DNA of 64,000 bases from Lysobacteraceae bacterium (GTDB lineage Bacteria; Pseudomonadota; Gammaproteobacteria; Nitrococcales; AK92), in contig JAAYIK010000002.1 in NCBI GenBank assembly GCA_012523465.1, positions 1 to 64,000 of the forward strand. The letters are read 5' to 3'. Positions 44,110-52,371 of the stretch are shown here, in pieces; position 1 is the stretch's first letter; the number at the start of each line of letters is the position of its first letter. Below the pieces are notes generated by a model. That model had not been told where the DNA came from. It was given only the letters and a program-made list of their open reading frames with translations, and ran no database searches. A program made the position numbers and the translations under genes.

Positions 44110-46989
44110 TCAGGCCGGACGCACGCGGCACAGCGTGGTCTTGGTCTCCTGCATCATGGTCACGGCGTCATAGCCGTACGTGGTCGCGGTGTTGGTGGAA
44201 TCACCACGGACGTACGGCGCCGCCCCTTCGGGGTACTTGTGCAGCAGGTCCTCGCCCTGGAAGTGACCGCCGAAGTGGAACGGGGTGAACACGGTGCCGC
44301 GGCCGACGCGATTGGTGACCCAGGCCTTGACCTTGATGCGCCCGCCTTCCGGACCCTCCAGCCAGACCCACTGACCGTCCTTGATGCCGGCATCGTTGGC
44401 GTCCGCCGGGTTGATCTCGACGAACATCTCCTGCTTGAGCTCGGCCAGCCAGGGGTTGGAGCGGGTCTCCTCGCCGCCGCCCTCGAACATGACCAGACGG
44501 CCGCTGGTGTGGATGAGCGGGAACTCCTTGGAGTAGTCGCGGGCCTGCACCGAACGCCAGCGGGTCGGCAAGCGGTAGAACAGCTTGCGGTCCTCGTAGG
44601 TCGGGAAGTCCTTGACCAGGTCGTAGCGCGGCGTGTAGAGCGGCTCGCGGTGCACCGGCACCGGGTCCGGGAAGTTCCACACGAAGGCGCGCGCCTTGGC
44701 GTTGCCGAACGGATGGCAGCCATGCTTCATGGCGACCCGGATGATGCCGCCCGAGCGGTCGGTGGTCCACGACTTGCCCTCGGCCAGCTCCTTCTCCTCC
44801 GGCGTCAGCTCGTCCCACCAGCCCAGCTGCTTGAGCAGCTTGTGGTCGAACTGCGGGTAGCCGCCCTGGATCTCGGCGCCCTTGGACCAGGAGTCCTCCG
44901 CCAGCAGGCTCTCGCCGTTGTACTCGGTGCCGAACGCGGCGCGGAAGTTGCCGCCACCCTCCATGACGTGCTTGCTGGTGTCATAGAGAATGTGCGTGCC
45001 CGGGTGCTTGAGCTCCGGCGTGCCGTAGCAGGGCCAGGGCAGGCCGTAGTACTCGCCGTCCAGCGGACCGCCCTGGGCCTTGAGGCTGACCACGTCGAAG
45101 TGCCCCGCATGCTTCATGTGCGCCTTCAGCCGCTCCGGGCTCTGACCGGTGTAGCCGATCGACCAGGCGCCGCGGTTGATCTCACGCAGCACGCTCTCGG
45201 GCTCAGGCACGTTGTTCACCACCTTGATGTTCTTGAACATCTGGTCGGCGAAGCCGAGCTTCTTGGCGAGCAGGTAGGCGATCTCGCCGTCGGTCTTGTG
45301 CTCGTAGAGCGGGTCGATCACCTTCTCGCGCCACTGCAGGGAGCGGTTGGAGGCGGTCGCCGAACCCGATTGCTCGAACTGCGTCGCCGCCGGCAAGAGG
45401 TAGGTGTTGTCCTTGCGGTCGTGCAGCACGGCGGTGACCGTCGGATACGGGTCGATGACCACCAGCAGGTCCAGCTTCTCCATGGCCCGCTTCATTTCCG
45501 GGCCGCGGGTCTGCGAGTTCGGCGCGTGACCCCACATCATCACGGCGCGGATGTTGTCGCGCTGGGCGATGTTGGCCTTGTCCTCTAGCACGCCGTCGAT
45601 CCAGCGGGAGACGGTGATGCCGGGGCTGAACATCGGCTTGACCTTGCCGCCCTTGCCGTCGTCGTACTCGTTCTGGTCGAAGCGGCCCGCCAGCCAGTCG
45701 AAGTCGACGTCCCAGACCGCCGCCCAGTGGCGCCAGCCGTCTTCCGACAGCGGGTAGTAGCCGGGCAGGTTGTCCGGGTTGGGGCCGACGTCGGTCGCAC
45801 CCTGCACGTTGTCATGGCCACGGAAGATGTTGGCCCCGCCGCCCTCGACGCCGATGTTACCCAGCGCCAGCTGCAGGCAGTTGTAGGCGCGGACGTAGTT
45901 GCTGCCGATGGTGTGCTGGGTGCCGCCCATGCACCAGACGAAGGTGCCCGGCCGGTTCTCGGCCATGATCTTGGCGACTTCGTAGAGGCCCTCGCGCGGC
46001 ACGCCGGTAACTTGCTCGACCCGCTCCGGGGTCCACTTGGCGACTTCCTCGCGGACCTTGTCGAAGCCGAACACCCGCTTGCGGAGGTACTCCTTGTCCT
46101 CCCAGCCGTTCTCCAGCACGTGCCAGAGAATGCCCCAGATCAGCGCCACGTCAGTGCCGGAACGGAACCGCACGTAGACGTCGGAGTGGGCCGCGGTGCG
46201 GGTGAAGCGCGGGTCCATGACCACCAGTTTGGCGCCGTTTTCCTTGGCGCGCAGGATCATCTGCATCGCCACCGGATGCGCCTCGGCGGCGTTGGAGCCG
46301 CACATCACGATGCACTTGGACTTGTTGATATCGTTGTAGGAGTTGGTCTGCGCCCCATAACCCCAGGTATTGGCCACGCCAGCCACGGTGGTGGAGTGGC
46401 AGATGCGGGCCTGGTGGTCGCAGTTGTTGGAGCCCCAGAAGGCTGCGAACTTGCGCTGCAGGTAGGCGCCCTCATTGCTAGCCTTGGACGAGCCGGCGAA
46501 CCAGAGTGCATCCGGACCCGATTCTTCGCGGATCTTCAGCAGCTTGTCACCGATCTCCTCGATGGCCTGCTCCCAGCTGATGCGCTGCCAGCGGCCGTTG
46601 ACTAGCTTCATCGGATACTTGGTGCGGCGCGTGCTGTGGCCGTGGTTGCGCAGCGAGGCGCCCTTGGCGCAGTGAGCGCCCAGGTTGATGGGGCTGTCGA
46701 AAGCCGGCTCCTGACCGATCCAGACGCCGTTCTGCACTTCGGCGTAGGTGCTGCAGCCCACCGAGCAGTGGGTGCAAACGGTCTTGACGCGCTTGATTTC
46801 GGCCTTCGGATCGATGCTGCGAGCCGCCTTGGCCTTCTTGACCATGGTGGTCGGCAGGGCACCGGCGACCGCAGCAGCACCGACGGCAAGCCCGGTGCCT
46901 TGCAAGAAGGCGCGGCGGCCAATGGCCCGACCCAATATGCCGGGGCGGCTGCTGGTCGCGGTGGTCCCGCTCTTCTTGATTAATTTCAT
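44110..46989 (-). CDS. fdhA: Formate dehydrogenase catalytic subunit, Cys type, Tat-exported
   Basis: Molybdopterin-guanine-dinucleotide (Mo or W) formate dehydrogenase alpha subunit, 959 residues. A twin-arginine signal lies at residues 25-30 (RRAFLQ). The 4Fe-4S ligands are C72, C75, C79 and C107 (CTHCSVGCS, later HCAKG). The metal ligand is cysteine C197 in ARICHSTTVAG, not selenocysteine; no in-frame TGA occurs. The following His of the active site is present. Cofactor-binding segments include GSNAAEAHPVAM and MMWGHAPNSQTRGPEM, and a C-terminal molydopterin-binding domain begins near residue 790. The operon supplies its Fe-S and cytochrome subunits and a TorD-type chaperone. Confidence 0.95.
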   Translation of the reverse strand: MKLIKKSGTTATSSRPGILGRAIGRRAFLQGTGLAVGAAAVAGALPTTMVKKAKAARSIDPKAEIKRVKTVCTHCSVGCSTYAEVQNGVWIGQEPAFDSPINLGAHCAKGASLRNHGHSTRRTKYPMKLVNGRWQRISWEQAIEEIGDKLLKIREESGPDALWFAGSSKASNEGAYLQRKFAAFWGSNNCDHQARICHSTTVAGVANTWGYGAQTNSYNDINKSKCIVMCGSNAAEAHPVAMQMILRAKENGAKLVVMDPRFTRTAAHSDVYVRFRSGTDVALIWGILWHVLENGWEDKEYLRKRVFGFDKVREEVAKWTPERVEQVTGVPREGLYEVAKIMAENRPGTFVWCMGGTQHTIGSNYVRAYNCLQLALGNIGVEGGGANIFRGHDNVQGATDVGPNPDNLPGYYPLSEDGWRHWAAVWDVDFDWLAGRFDQNEYDDGKGGKVKPMFSPGITVSRWIDGVLEDKANIAQRDNIRAVMMWGHAPNSQTRGPEMKRAMEKLDLLVVIDPYPTVTAVLHDRKDNTYLLPAATQFEQSGSATASNRSLQWREKVIDPLYEHKTDGEIAYLLAKKLGFADQMFKNIKVVNNVPEPESVLREINRGAWSIGYTGQSPERLKAHMKHAGHFDVVSLKAQGGPLDGEYYGLPWPCYGTPELKHPGTHILYDTSKHVMEGGGNFRAAFGTEYNGESLLAEDSWSKGAEIQGGYPQFDHKLLKQLGWWDELTPEEKELAEGKSWTTDRSGGIIRVAMKHGCHPFGNAKARAFVWNFPDPVPVHREPLYTPRYDLVKDFPTYEDRKLFYRLPTRWRSVQARDYSKEFPLIHTSGRLVMFEGGGEETRSNPWLAELKQEMFVEINPADANDAGIKDGQWVWLEGPEGGRIKVKAWVTNRVGRGTVFTPFHFGGHFQGEDLLHKYPEGAAPYVRGDSTNTATTYGYDAVTMMQETKTTLCRVRPA

Positions 46990-47028
46990 GAGATGTCTCC
47001 TCTCAGACGGCGCCTGGCTTGGGCCGGC

Positions 47029-47241
47029 TTAGAAATCAGCCCTGGCGTAGTAATCCTGGATGTGCTGAGTCACGCGGTAACCCAGCCGCTCCTTGGCAGC
47101 ATCCGGCGTCGGCACTTCGACGTCGGCGGCCGCCTGGCCGCTCGCCACCAGGGCAGCGATACCGCCCCCGGTGGCAGCCAGCGTCTTCAGAAACGTGCGA
47201 CGGGAGGTAACACCGTCAATCTTGCGATCGGTTTCTTTCAT
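47029..47241 (-). CDS. Small twin-arginine protein of formate dehydrogenase operons
   Basis: A 70-residue protein with a twin-arginine signal (SRRTFLKTLAATGGGIAALVASG) and a short mature part ending YRVTQHIQDYYARADF. Such 'formate dehydrogenase region TAT target' proteins commonly precede fdhA; the role is unknown but probably assists export or assembly. I chose the ATG at 47241, which has GGAGG 8 bases upstream; the ATG two codons earlier is too close to it. It lies 39 bp before fdhA. Confidence 0.8.
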   Translation of the reverse strand: MKETDRKIDGVTSRRTFLKTLAATGGGIAALVASGQAAADVEVPTPDAAKERLGYRVTQHIQDYYARADF

Positions 47242-47308
47242 GCCCATCCCCTCCTGATCGTCAGATGCGATTCGGCTGTCGTGGCCAGGCCGCGACAGCA
47301 GCCAACTG

Positions 47309-47926
47309 TCACCCCAGCATCGAGTAGTAGTGCTGCTCGAGCCGGAGGAATTCCTCGCCGAGCACGCCGACGGCACGGTAGAAGCTCGCCGACGGCGCCT
47401 CCTGCAGATCCTTGAATAAGCGTCCGAGCCAAGGCTCGATGTGACGCTGAAAAAACTCCTGCTGGCGCGGGAAGTCGTATTCCGGATCGGCCAGCACCAG
47501 CGCCATGATCTGGCAGACCATCCCGGCGTGGTCTTCCGGCTCGCTCACGCCCTCCTCGCGCTCCACGCCTAGCTGCTTGAGCTCCTGGCGCAGCTCGACC
47601 AGCGGCCGCTCCATCAGCGAGCCGGTGAGATACCAGGACGCATAGGGCGTGACCTCGCCGCCGCCAAGCCCGATAAACACGTCCTGATATTCCGCCGCCA
47701 GCGCCTCTGGCTGAGCCCGCTGCGCCGCCATGCGCAGCGTGAGCCAGGCTTCGCCGATGGCGTCCTTGACCCCGTCGGCCGGGTCCTCGATCCGGCTCAG
47801 CATGTCCAGCAGCTCCCGGCTCGGCGCAGCCGCCAACAGGGTGCCCAGCAGGTTCCAGACTCCTGCCCGCAGGCGGTCCTGCTCTTCTGCAGTCACCACC
47901 GGTTCCATCTCGATCGACGCCGTCAT
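47309..47926 (-). CDS. TorD-family molybdoenzyme chaperone
   Basis: A 205-residue all-helical cytoplasmic chaperone that binds the Tat signal of a molybdoenzyme and protects it during cofactor loading. TorD/DmsD signatures are YQDVFIGLGGGEVTPYASWYLTGSL and EPEDHAGMVCQIMALV. Its place directly upstream of the Tat protein and fdhA makes FdhA the likely client. It overlaps the polyferredoxin gene by 4 bp (ATGA). Confidence 0.88.
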   Translation of the reverse strand: MTASIEMEPVVTAEEQDRLRAGVWNLLGTLLAAAPSRELLDMLSRIEDPADGVKDAIGEAWLTLRMAAQRAQPEALAAEYQDVFIGLGGGEVTPYASWYLTGSLMERPLVELRQELKQLGVEREEGVSEPEDHAGMVCQIMALVLADPEYDFPRQQEFFQRHIEPWLGRLFKDLQEAPSASFYRAVGVLGEEFLRLEQHYYSMLG

Positions 47927-49662
47927 AGCCCATACACCTTCGGCTTGCGCGGCTCGCCCAGCTCCTCACGCATAGCGTCGATGACCCGGCAGTCGCCGCA
48001 CAGCCGCAGGCGCCGCAGCGCCGATTCGTTCTGGAACATGGCATGCCCCTTCAGCCGCTCGGTCATGCGCTCAATCACGCTGACGGTGGCGAACGGCTTG
48101 CCGCAGCTCGGGCAGCAGTAGGGCTCCTCTTCGTGAAGCACGCGGGCCTCGCGCCGCCGCTCCCAGTCGAACAGGTAGCGTGCGTCCAGGCTGATGGCGT
48201 CTTCCGGGCAGGCCGTCTCGCACAGGCCGCACTGCACGCACAGGTCTTCGACGAACTTCAGCTGCGGACTGTCGCCGCCGTCGCGCAGCGCCTTGGTCGG
48301 GCAGACCTGGACGCAGGACATGCACAGGGTGCACTTGTCCGCCGCCGCCAGCACCTGCCCGAACGGCGCCCCTTGCGGCAGATCGGCCACCTCGACGGCG
48401 GCGCCGGACTGCTCGTAGAGATGGTCCAGCGCCAGGCGCAGCGTGCCCCGCTTCTCGTTAAAGGTCTCGAAGCTGGCCGGCGCCACCGGCTCGATTTGCG
48501 GCCGCGCGACCAGCCAGTCGGCGGCTCGGCCGGCGTCCACCGCCAGCCGATGCAGCCGGCTCGGCTCGTAGCCCATAGCCCGCAGCAGCGCGCCGGCATA
48601 GCTCAGCTGGGCATCCAGCTCGCGCCGCGTCGATTCCGGCACCTCCTCGGTGTCCAGCAGCACCACCTCGCTGGCGCCATAGGCCAGCGCGCTCAACCAG
48701 ATGTCCATGCCGACCGCGCCGATCTCCTCCACCAGCACGGGGATCACCCGCTCCGGCAGGTCGGCCGCGCTCTCACGCAGCCGCTCCGTGCCGCGACCGA
48801 CGTCGTGGAACAGCAGGATCGGGTGGGTGCCGCCGGCGGCACGGTAGGCCTCCAGCATAGCCCGAATGCGAGCGATCTGATCCTTCGGCCCCGGGTAGGC
48901 GTAGATGATGGCCCCGGTCGGGCAGGCCGCGGTGCAGCTGCCGCCGCCCTGGCAGAGGAACGGATTGACCTCGATGAGGTTGCCGGCGGAGCTGATCGCG
49001 CCGGCCGGACAGGCTTCCAGGCAGCGGGTGCAACCAGTAAGCCCGCTGTCGCCGTGGGCACAGATGTCCGGGTTGTAGTTGAAGAACTTGGGCTTCTCGA
49101 ACTCACCGGTCATCTCCGGGATCTCGGCCAGCGCCCGCTCCAGGCGCGCAGCATCCCGGCCAGCCGGGTAGTAACCGAAGGGCGGCAGCTCGTAGCCGAG
49201 CAGCGGCTCGGGCTTCAGGTCCAGCACCAGATCGAAGTAGGGATACTGGGTGCCGGCCAACTCAGAGAGATTCAGCGCTTCGCCCTTGGGCGTAGCGAGC
49301 GTTGCAGAGTAATGACCCAAATGACCGGACAACTTGTCCACCCGGCCGTAGACGATGACCACCGTCGGATCGTCCTTGGCCTTGGCAGCCTCCTCGCTCA
49401 GCGCCGGCAGCGCTTCGGCGGTGATGTCGTCGGTAATGACCACGGTGCGCTGCAAGCCGCAGTCGGCCAGCCTTTGGGCAGCGGAAAGCGCCACGTCGGC
49501 GCTGCCGATGATGAGCAGGTTGCCGGCCGAGCGATACTCCACCAGCGAGGTGGCCTCCACCTCGACGGCGGCGCTTGCCTGCAGCGCAGCGTCGCGCGCC
49601 AGGCCCGCCACGCTGCGAGCCTGGAGCGCCATGTCCGCATAAACGTTCAAAAGCTCAGACAT
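47923..49662 (-). CDS. Polyferredoxin with four 4Fe-4S motifs and a zinc-ribbon-like tail
   Basis: A 579-residue cytoplasmic iron-sulfur protein of formate dehydrogenase operons. The first half has an alpha/beta region (about 45-185) and two cluster motifs, with Cys at 201, 211, 214, 218 and at 237, 243, 247. A second alpha/beta region follows (about 280-385). Two more canonical clusters have Cys at 444, 447, 450, 454 and at 475, 478, 481, 485. The C-terminus has CxxC pairs at 517/520 and 555/558, suggesting a zinc site. It may route electrons during FDH maturation or link formate oxidation to a cytoplasmic carrier. A candidate internal sigma-54 promoter precedes it. Confidence 0.85.
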   Translation of the reverse strand: MSELLNVYADMALQARSVAGLARDAALQASAAVEVEATSLVEYRSAGNLLIIGSADVALSAAQRLADCGLQRTVVITDDITAEALPALSEEAAKAKDDPTVVIVYGRVDKLSGHLGHYSATLATPKGEALNLSELAGTQYPYFDLVLDLKPEPLLGYELPPFGYYPAGRDAARLERALAEIPEMTGEFEKPKFFNYNPDICAHGDSGLTGCTRCLEACPAGAISSAGNLIEVNPFLCQGGGSCTAACPTGAIIYAYPGPKDQIARIRAMLEAYRAAGGTHPILLFHDVGRGTERLRESAADLPERVIPVLVEEIGAVGMDIWLSALAYGASEVVLLDTEEVPESTRRELDAQLSYAGALLRAMGYEPSRLHRLAVDAGRAADWLVARPQIEPVAPASFETFNEKRGTLRLALDHLYEQSGAAVEVADLPQGAPFGQVLAAADKCTLCMSCVQVCPTKALRDGGDSPQLKFVEDLCVQCGLCETACPEDAISLDARYLFDWERRREARVLHEEEPYCCPSCGKPFATVSVIERMTERLKGHAMFQNESALRRLRLCGDCRVIDAMREELGEPRKPKVYGL

Positions 49663-49690
49663 AGTACCTCAGCCTGATCGGCTCTCTGGC

Positions 49691-49717
49691 GGCGCGCCAA
49701 TCCCCCCGCGGCGCGCC
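49691..49717. repeat. Two GGCGCGCC octamers 19 bp apart
   Basis: The self-complementary octamer occurs at 49691-49698 and 49710-49717, which together can fold into an 8-bp stem with an 11-base loop in the polyferredoxin leader, about 30 bases from its start codon. Confidence 0.4.
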
Positions 49718-49733
49718 GTGCCTGCAATAGGAG

Positions 49734-49749
49734 TGCAAAGAAGGGGCCA
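49734..49749 (-). promoter_or_regulatory. Candidate internal sigma-54 promoter before the polyferredoxin gene
   Basis: On the minus strand TGGCCC, 5 bases and TTGCA match the -24/-12 consensus TGGCAC-N5-TTGC[AT] at all but one position with correct spacing. The predicted start is about 60 bases upstream of the polyferredoxin ATG. Confidence 0.4.
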
Positions 49750-49776
49750 GAAAAAAGCGACAATTACGGAGCGAAA

Positions 49777-49795
49777 CGACAGAACAGACCTGTCG
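49777..49795 (-). terminator. Weak hairpin after the DUF3306 gene
   Basis: CGACAG and CTGTCG form a perfect 6-bp stem with a 7-base loop and are followed on the minus strand by TTTCG. It could attenuate transcription between DUF3306 and the polyferredoxin gene. Confidence 0.35.
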
Positions 49796-49805
49796 ATACA
49801 AGAAC

Positions 49806-50465
49806 TCAGGCGTCCTGCTCCGCCCGCTCCCCGGCGTCGGCCTCCGCCACGCCCCGCTCCGCCTCGGCTTCCGCCGCCTTTCGCGCCAGCGCCTTCTCCT
49901 CCTCGGTCAAGGTGATGTAAGGCAGCTCCGCTTCGCGCTCGGCCCGCACCCGCGCCTCGGCCTCCTCCAGGGTGATCTCCTTGCCTCGCGCCAGCAGCCG
50001 CTCGCGCAAGGCCCGGGCCTCGCGCGCGATGGCCGCCTTCAGGTCATGCGGCACGACCTCGCCCAGCGGCGCGAACTGCGTGTAGTCGTCAGCATATTCG
50101 GCGCACAGGCAGTAGCGGTTGTAGGCCGGCGAGTGGAACACCTTGCTCAGCGCCTTCATCCGCAGCGCAGCTGAGACGTTTTTGGCGAAGAACACGCTCA
50201 GGTCGGAGTTGGCATCCAGGCTCTCAATCGGCGGCATATCCTCATCGGTCAGCTCGTCGTAGGGCTTGCCGGTGCGCGGATCGATACGAACCGCCGGCTC
50301 CTCCTGCTGCGGCGAGGCCTCGGCCACGGGCTCGACCGCCGGCGCCGGCTCGAGTTCCGACTCGAGCTCGCCGCGCCGAGCCTGGAGGCTGCGGCGCGAC
50401 CAGCGGGACAGAAAGCCTTCGCCCTCCTCCGCCAACTCGCTCCGTTGGGTCACCTTCTCGCTCAT
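49806..50465 (-). CDS. DUF3306 protein of formate dehydrogenase operons
   Basis: A 219-residue hydrophilic protein with the DUF3306 core: FLSRWSRRSLQARRGE, then a Pro/Glu-rich linker and LTDEDMPPIESLDANSDLSVFFAKNVSAALRMKALSKVFHSPAYN. The C-terminal third is highly charged and probably helical. The family is found almost only with formate dehydrogenase genes, but its function is unknown. I chose the ATG at 50465, close behind GGGGGAGG; a GTG six codons upstream overlaps the DUF3305 stop. Confidence 0.82.
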   Translation of the reverse strand: MSEKVTQRSELAEEGEGFLSRWSRRSLQARRGELESELEPAPAVEPVAEASPQQEEPAVRIDPRTGKPYDELTDEDMPPIESLDANSDLSVFFAKNVSAALRMKALSKVFHSPAYNRYCLCAEYADDYTQFAPLGEVVPHDLKAAIAREARALRERLLARGKEITLEEAEARVRAEREAELPYITLTEEEKALARKAAEAEAERGVAEADAGERAEQDA

Positions 50466-50479
50466 CGCACCTCCCCCGC

Positions 50480-51004
50480 TCACTTGTTCACTTCAGCATC
50501 AAAAATGCTCTTGTTGGTCCGCCGGTTACTGAACTTGCGCTTGCGTGGCACGTAGTTGTTGACCACGAAACGCTCCACCCAGTGGTAGACCTCGGGCGGC
50601 ATCGGCACGCGATGGACCGTCTCCTCGGCATCGCGCAGGTTGGTGGCATCGAGGTTCTGGGCATCGTCGAGGCTCACCGTGACCTGCAACGGCCGCAACT
50701 CCCCGCCATCCTGGCGGGCGACCACGAACACGGTGGGGGCAGCAGAGTTCACGTTGTAGGCGTAGCCGTCGATGCTGGCCTTATGCAGCCGCAGATGGAA
50801 TCCCATCCACATGTAGAGATCGCCTTCCGGGCCGGAGCGCATCTGCAGCTTGCGAACCTCGTCGCTGGCGAAGCGCTGCCCCACAACGACGCCCTGCACC
50901 TGCCACCGCTCCCCTTCCGGCAGCCCGGCAAAGCGCGCGACGATGACCGACACGGGCAGCACCGAATCGTCACCCCATTCATCCTGTCCGAAGCCGGACT
51001 CCAT
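50480..51004 (-). CDS. DUF3305 protein, first gene of the formate dehydrogenase operon
   Basis: A 174-residue soluble protein of the DUF3305 family: LPVSVIVARFAGLPEGERWQVQGVVVG, MWMGFHLRLHKASIDGYAYNV, PTVFVVARQDGGELRPLQVTVSLDDAQNL and EVYHWVERFVVNNYVPRKRKFSN. Its function is unknown, but it is a regular partner of DUF3306 and formate dehydrogenase. The second ATG (51004) has GGAGG 8 bases upstream and is the likely start. A good sigma-54-type promoter lies about 45 bp upstream. Confidence 0.85.
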   Translation of the reverse strand: MESGFGQDEWGDDSVLPVSVIVARFAGLPEGERWQVQGVVVGQRFASDEVRKLQMRSGPEGDLYMWMGFHLRLHKASIDGYAYNVNSAAPTVFVVARQDGGELRPLQVTVSLDDAQNLDATNLRDAEETVHRVPMPPEVYHWVERFVVNNYVPRKRKFSNRRTNKSIFDAEVNK

Positions 51005-51050
51005 CACGCTTTCCTCCATTGCACTGGATCTGCATTGCTGACATTGGGTT

Positions 51051-51068
51051 TAGCAACTTCCATGCCAA
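51051..51068 (-). promoter_or_regulatory. Sigma-54-type promoter of the formate dehydrogenase operon
   Basis: On the minus strand TTGGCATGGAAGTTGCTA matches the -24/-12 consensus TGGCAC-N5-TTGC[AT] except for one base (T for C at the last position of TGGCAC). The invariant GG and GC are 12 bp apart. The predicted start is near 51042, about 38 bases before the DUF3305 ATG. Confidence 0.6.
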
Positions 51069-51254
51069 GGAAATCGAGGCTTGCACGCCGAGAAGCGGGC
51101 CGAAAAACCGGCAACGCCCAGCCGCAAACTGGTGCATTCTGTCCGCCACCACAGGCCAAAATGTGCCAATCGCGACCCCCTTCTCCCGTTCTTCCCGGGC
51201 GACGGCTATGGATTGTCTCGCCGTGGATGGCGGCGGCAGTGCCGGAGCCGGTTT

Positions 51255-51269
51255 AGGCACGAAACTTGT
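51255..51269 (+). promoter_or_regulatory. Possible sigma-54-type promoter of moaA
   Basis: AGGCACGAAACTTGT keeps the GGCACG block and TTG with correct spacing but has A for T before GG and T for C in the -12 GC. The predicted start, near 51280, is about 49 bases before the moaA ATG. Confidence 0.35.
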
Positions 51270-51328
51270 ATGAGCGAGACGGTATCCGGAGCGGACAGCG
51301 ACGGCTTGGGTCTACCGAAGAGGAGCAC

Positions 51329-52339
51329 ATGGACAGCCACAGCCATGAGCAGCCGCGTCTGATCGATCGCTTTGGCAGGCACGTCACCTATGTGCGCCTG
51401 TCAGTGACGGACCGTTGCGACTTTCGCTGCGTCTACTGCATGAGCGAGGAGATGTCCTTCCTACCGCGGGCGCAGCTTCTGACGCTCGAGGAAATGGCCC
51501 TGCTCGGCCGTGCCTTCACCGAACTCGGGGTCACCAAGATTCGGATCACCGGCGGCGAGCCGCTGGTGCGCAAGAACGTCATCTGGCTGTTCCAAGCGCT
51601 GGGCTCCCTGCCCGGCCTCAAGGAGCTCACCCTCACCACCAACGGCTCGCAGCTGCAGCGCTACGCCACGGCGCTACGCCAGGCCGGCGTGCGCCGCATC
51701 AACGTCAGCCTGGACAGCCTCGATCCGGACCGCTTTCGCGCCATCACCCGGGTCGGCAGCCTCGACAAGGTGCTGGCCGGCATCGCCGCCGCCCAGGCAG
51801 CCGGCTTCGACAAGATCAAGATCAATACGGTTGCGATGAAGAATCGCAACGACGACGAAATCCTCGACCTCGTGCAGTTCGTGGTGGAACGCGGCATGGA
51901 CATCAGCTTCATCGAGGAGATGCCGCTGGGTCTCATCACCGAGCACGACCGAGCCGAAACCTACATGTCCAGCGACGAGGTGCGCGCGCGCATCGCCAGC
52001 CGCTTCGAGCTGGTTCCCAGCAACGTCAGCACCGGCGGCCCTGCGCGTTACTGGCTGATTCCTGGCACCGCTACCAAAGTCGGCTTCATCTCGCCCCACA
52101 GCCACAACTTCTGTGATGCCTGCAACCGGGTGCGGGTGACCACCGAAGGCCGGCTGCTGCTCTGCCTGGGCCAGGAACATTCCATGGATCTGAAGCGGGT
52201 GCTGCGGGCGCACCCGGGCGACCTGGAGCGGCTCAAGCAGGCCATCGTCGCCGCCATGGAACTCAAGCCCAAAGGGCATGACTTCAAGCTGAACGAAAAA
52301 CCGATCCTGTTCCGTCACATGAGTGTCACCGGCGGCTGA
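51329..52339 (+). CDS. moaA: GTP 3',8-cyclase MoaA
   Basis: Radical-SAM enzyme for the first step of molybdenum-cofactor synthesis, 336 residues. The N-terminal cluster is C30, C34, C37 (CDFRCVYC). Further signatures are [31 protein letters not shown] and the second-cluster motif [21 protein letters not shown]. The chain ends in the conserved Gly-Gly (VTGG). The ATG at 51329 follows GAGGAG; the frame is open for 21 more codons upstream. It starts the molybdenum-cofactor block, opposite the formate dehydrogenase operon. Confidence 0.96.
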   Translation: MDSHSHEQPRLIDRFGRHVTYVRLSVTDRCDFRCVYCMSEEMSFLPRAQLLTLEEMALLGRAFTELGVTKIRITGGEPLVRKNVIWLFQALGSLPGLKELTLTTNGSQLQRYATALRQAGVRRINVSLDSLDPDRFRAITRVGSLDKVLAGIAAAQAAGFDKIKINTVAMKNRNDDEILDLVQFVVERGMDISFIEEMPLGLITEHDRAETYMSSDEVRARIASRFELVPSNVSTGGPARYWLIPGTATKVGFISPHSHNFCDACNRVRVTTEGRLLLCLGQEHSMDLKRVLRAHPGDLERLKQAIVAAMELKPKGHDFKLNEKPILFRHMSVTGG

Positions 52340-52371
52340 CCCGCCGCTGCAAGAGGAAACAAGAGGCTGCC

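Larger units (their letters stand above)
51005..51328. other. Divergent control region between the formate dehydrogenase operon and moaA
   Basis: No gene is visible. The region holds a -24/-12 element facing the formate dehydrogenase operon (51051-51068), a weaker one facing moaA (51255-51269) and between them a 9-bp imperfect inverted repeat, TGGTGCATT (51130-51138) and AATGTGCCA (51160-51168). That repeat sits about 107 and 131 bp from the two predicted starts, a suitable place for a shared activator. Confidence 0.45.

Noticed and set aside
46391-46402. Selenocysteine (in-frame TGA) at the active site of the formate dehydrogenase
   Set aside because: The codon in ARICHST is a plain cysteine codon and the frame is continuous; there is no TGA to recode.
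51160-51176. Another sigma-54 site, TTGGCACATTTTGGCC, on the minus strand at about 51154-51169
   Set aside because: The -24 part is perfect, but the GC at -12 is one base out of register and TTGC is absent.
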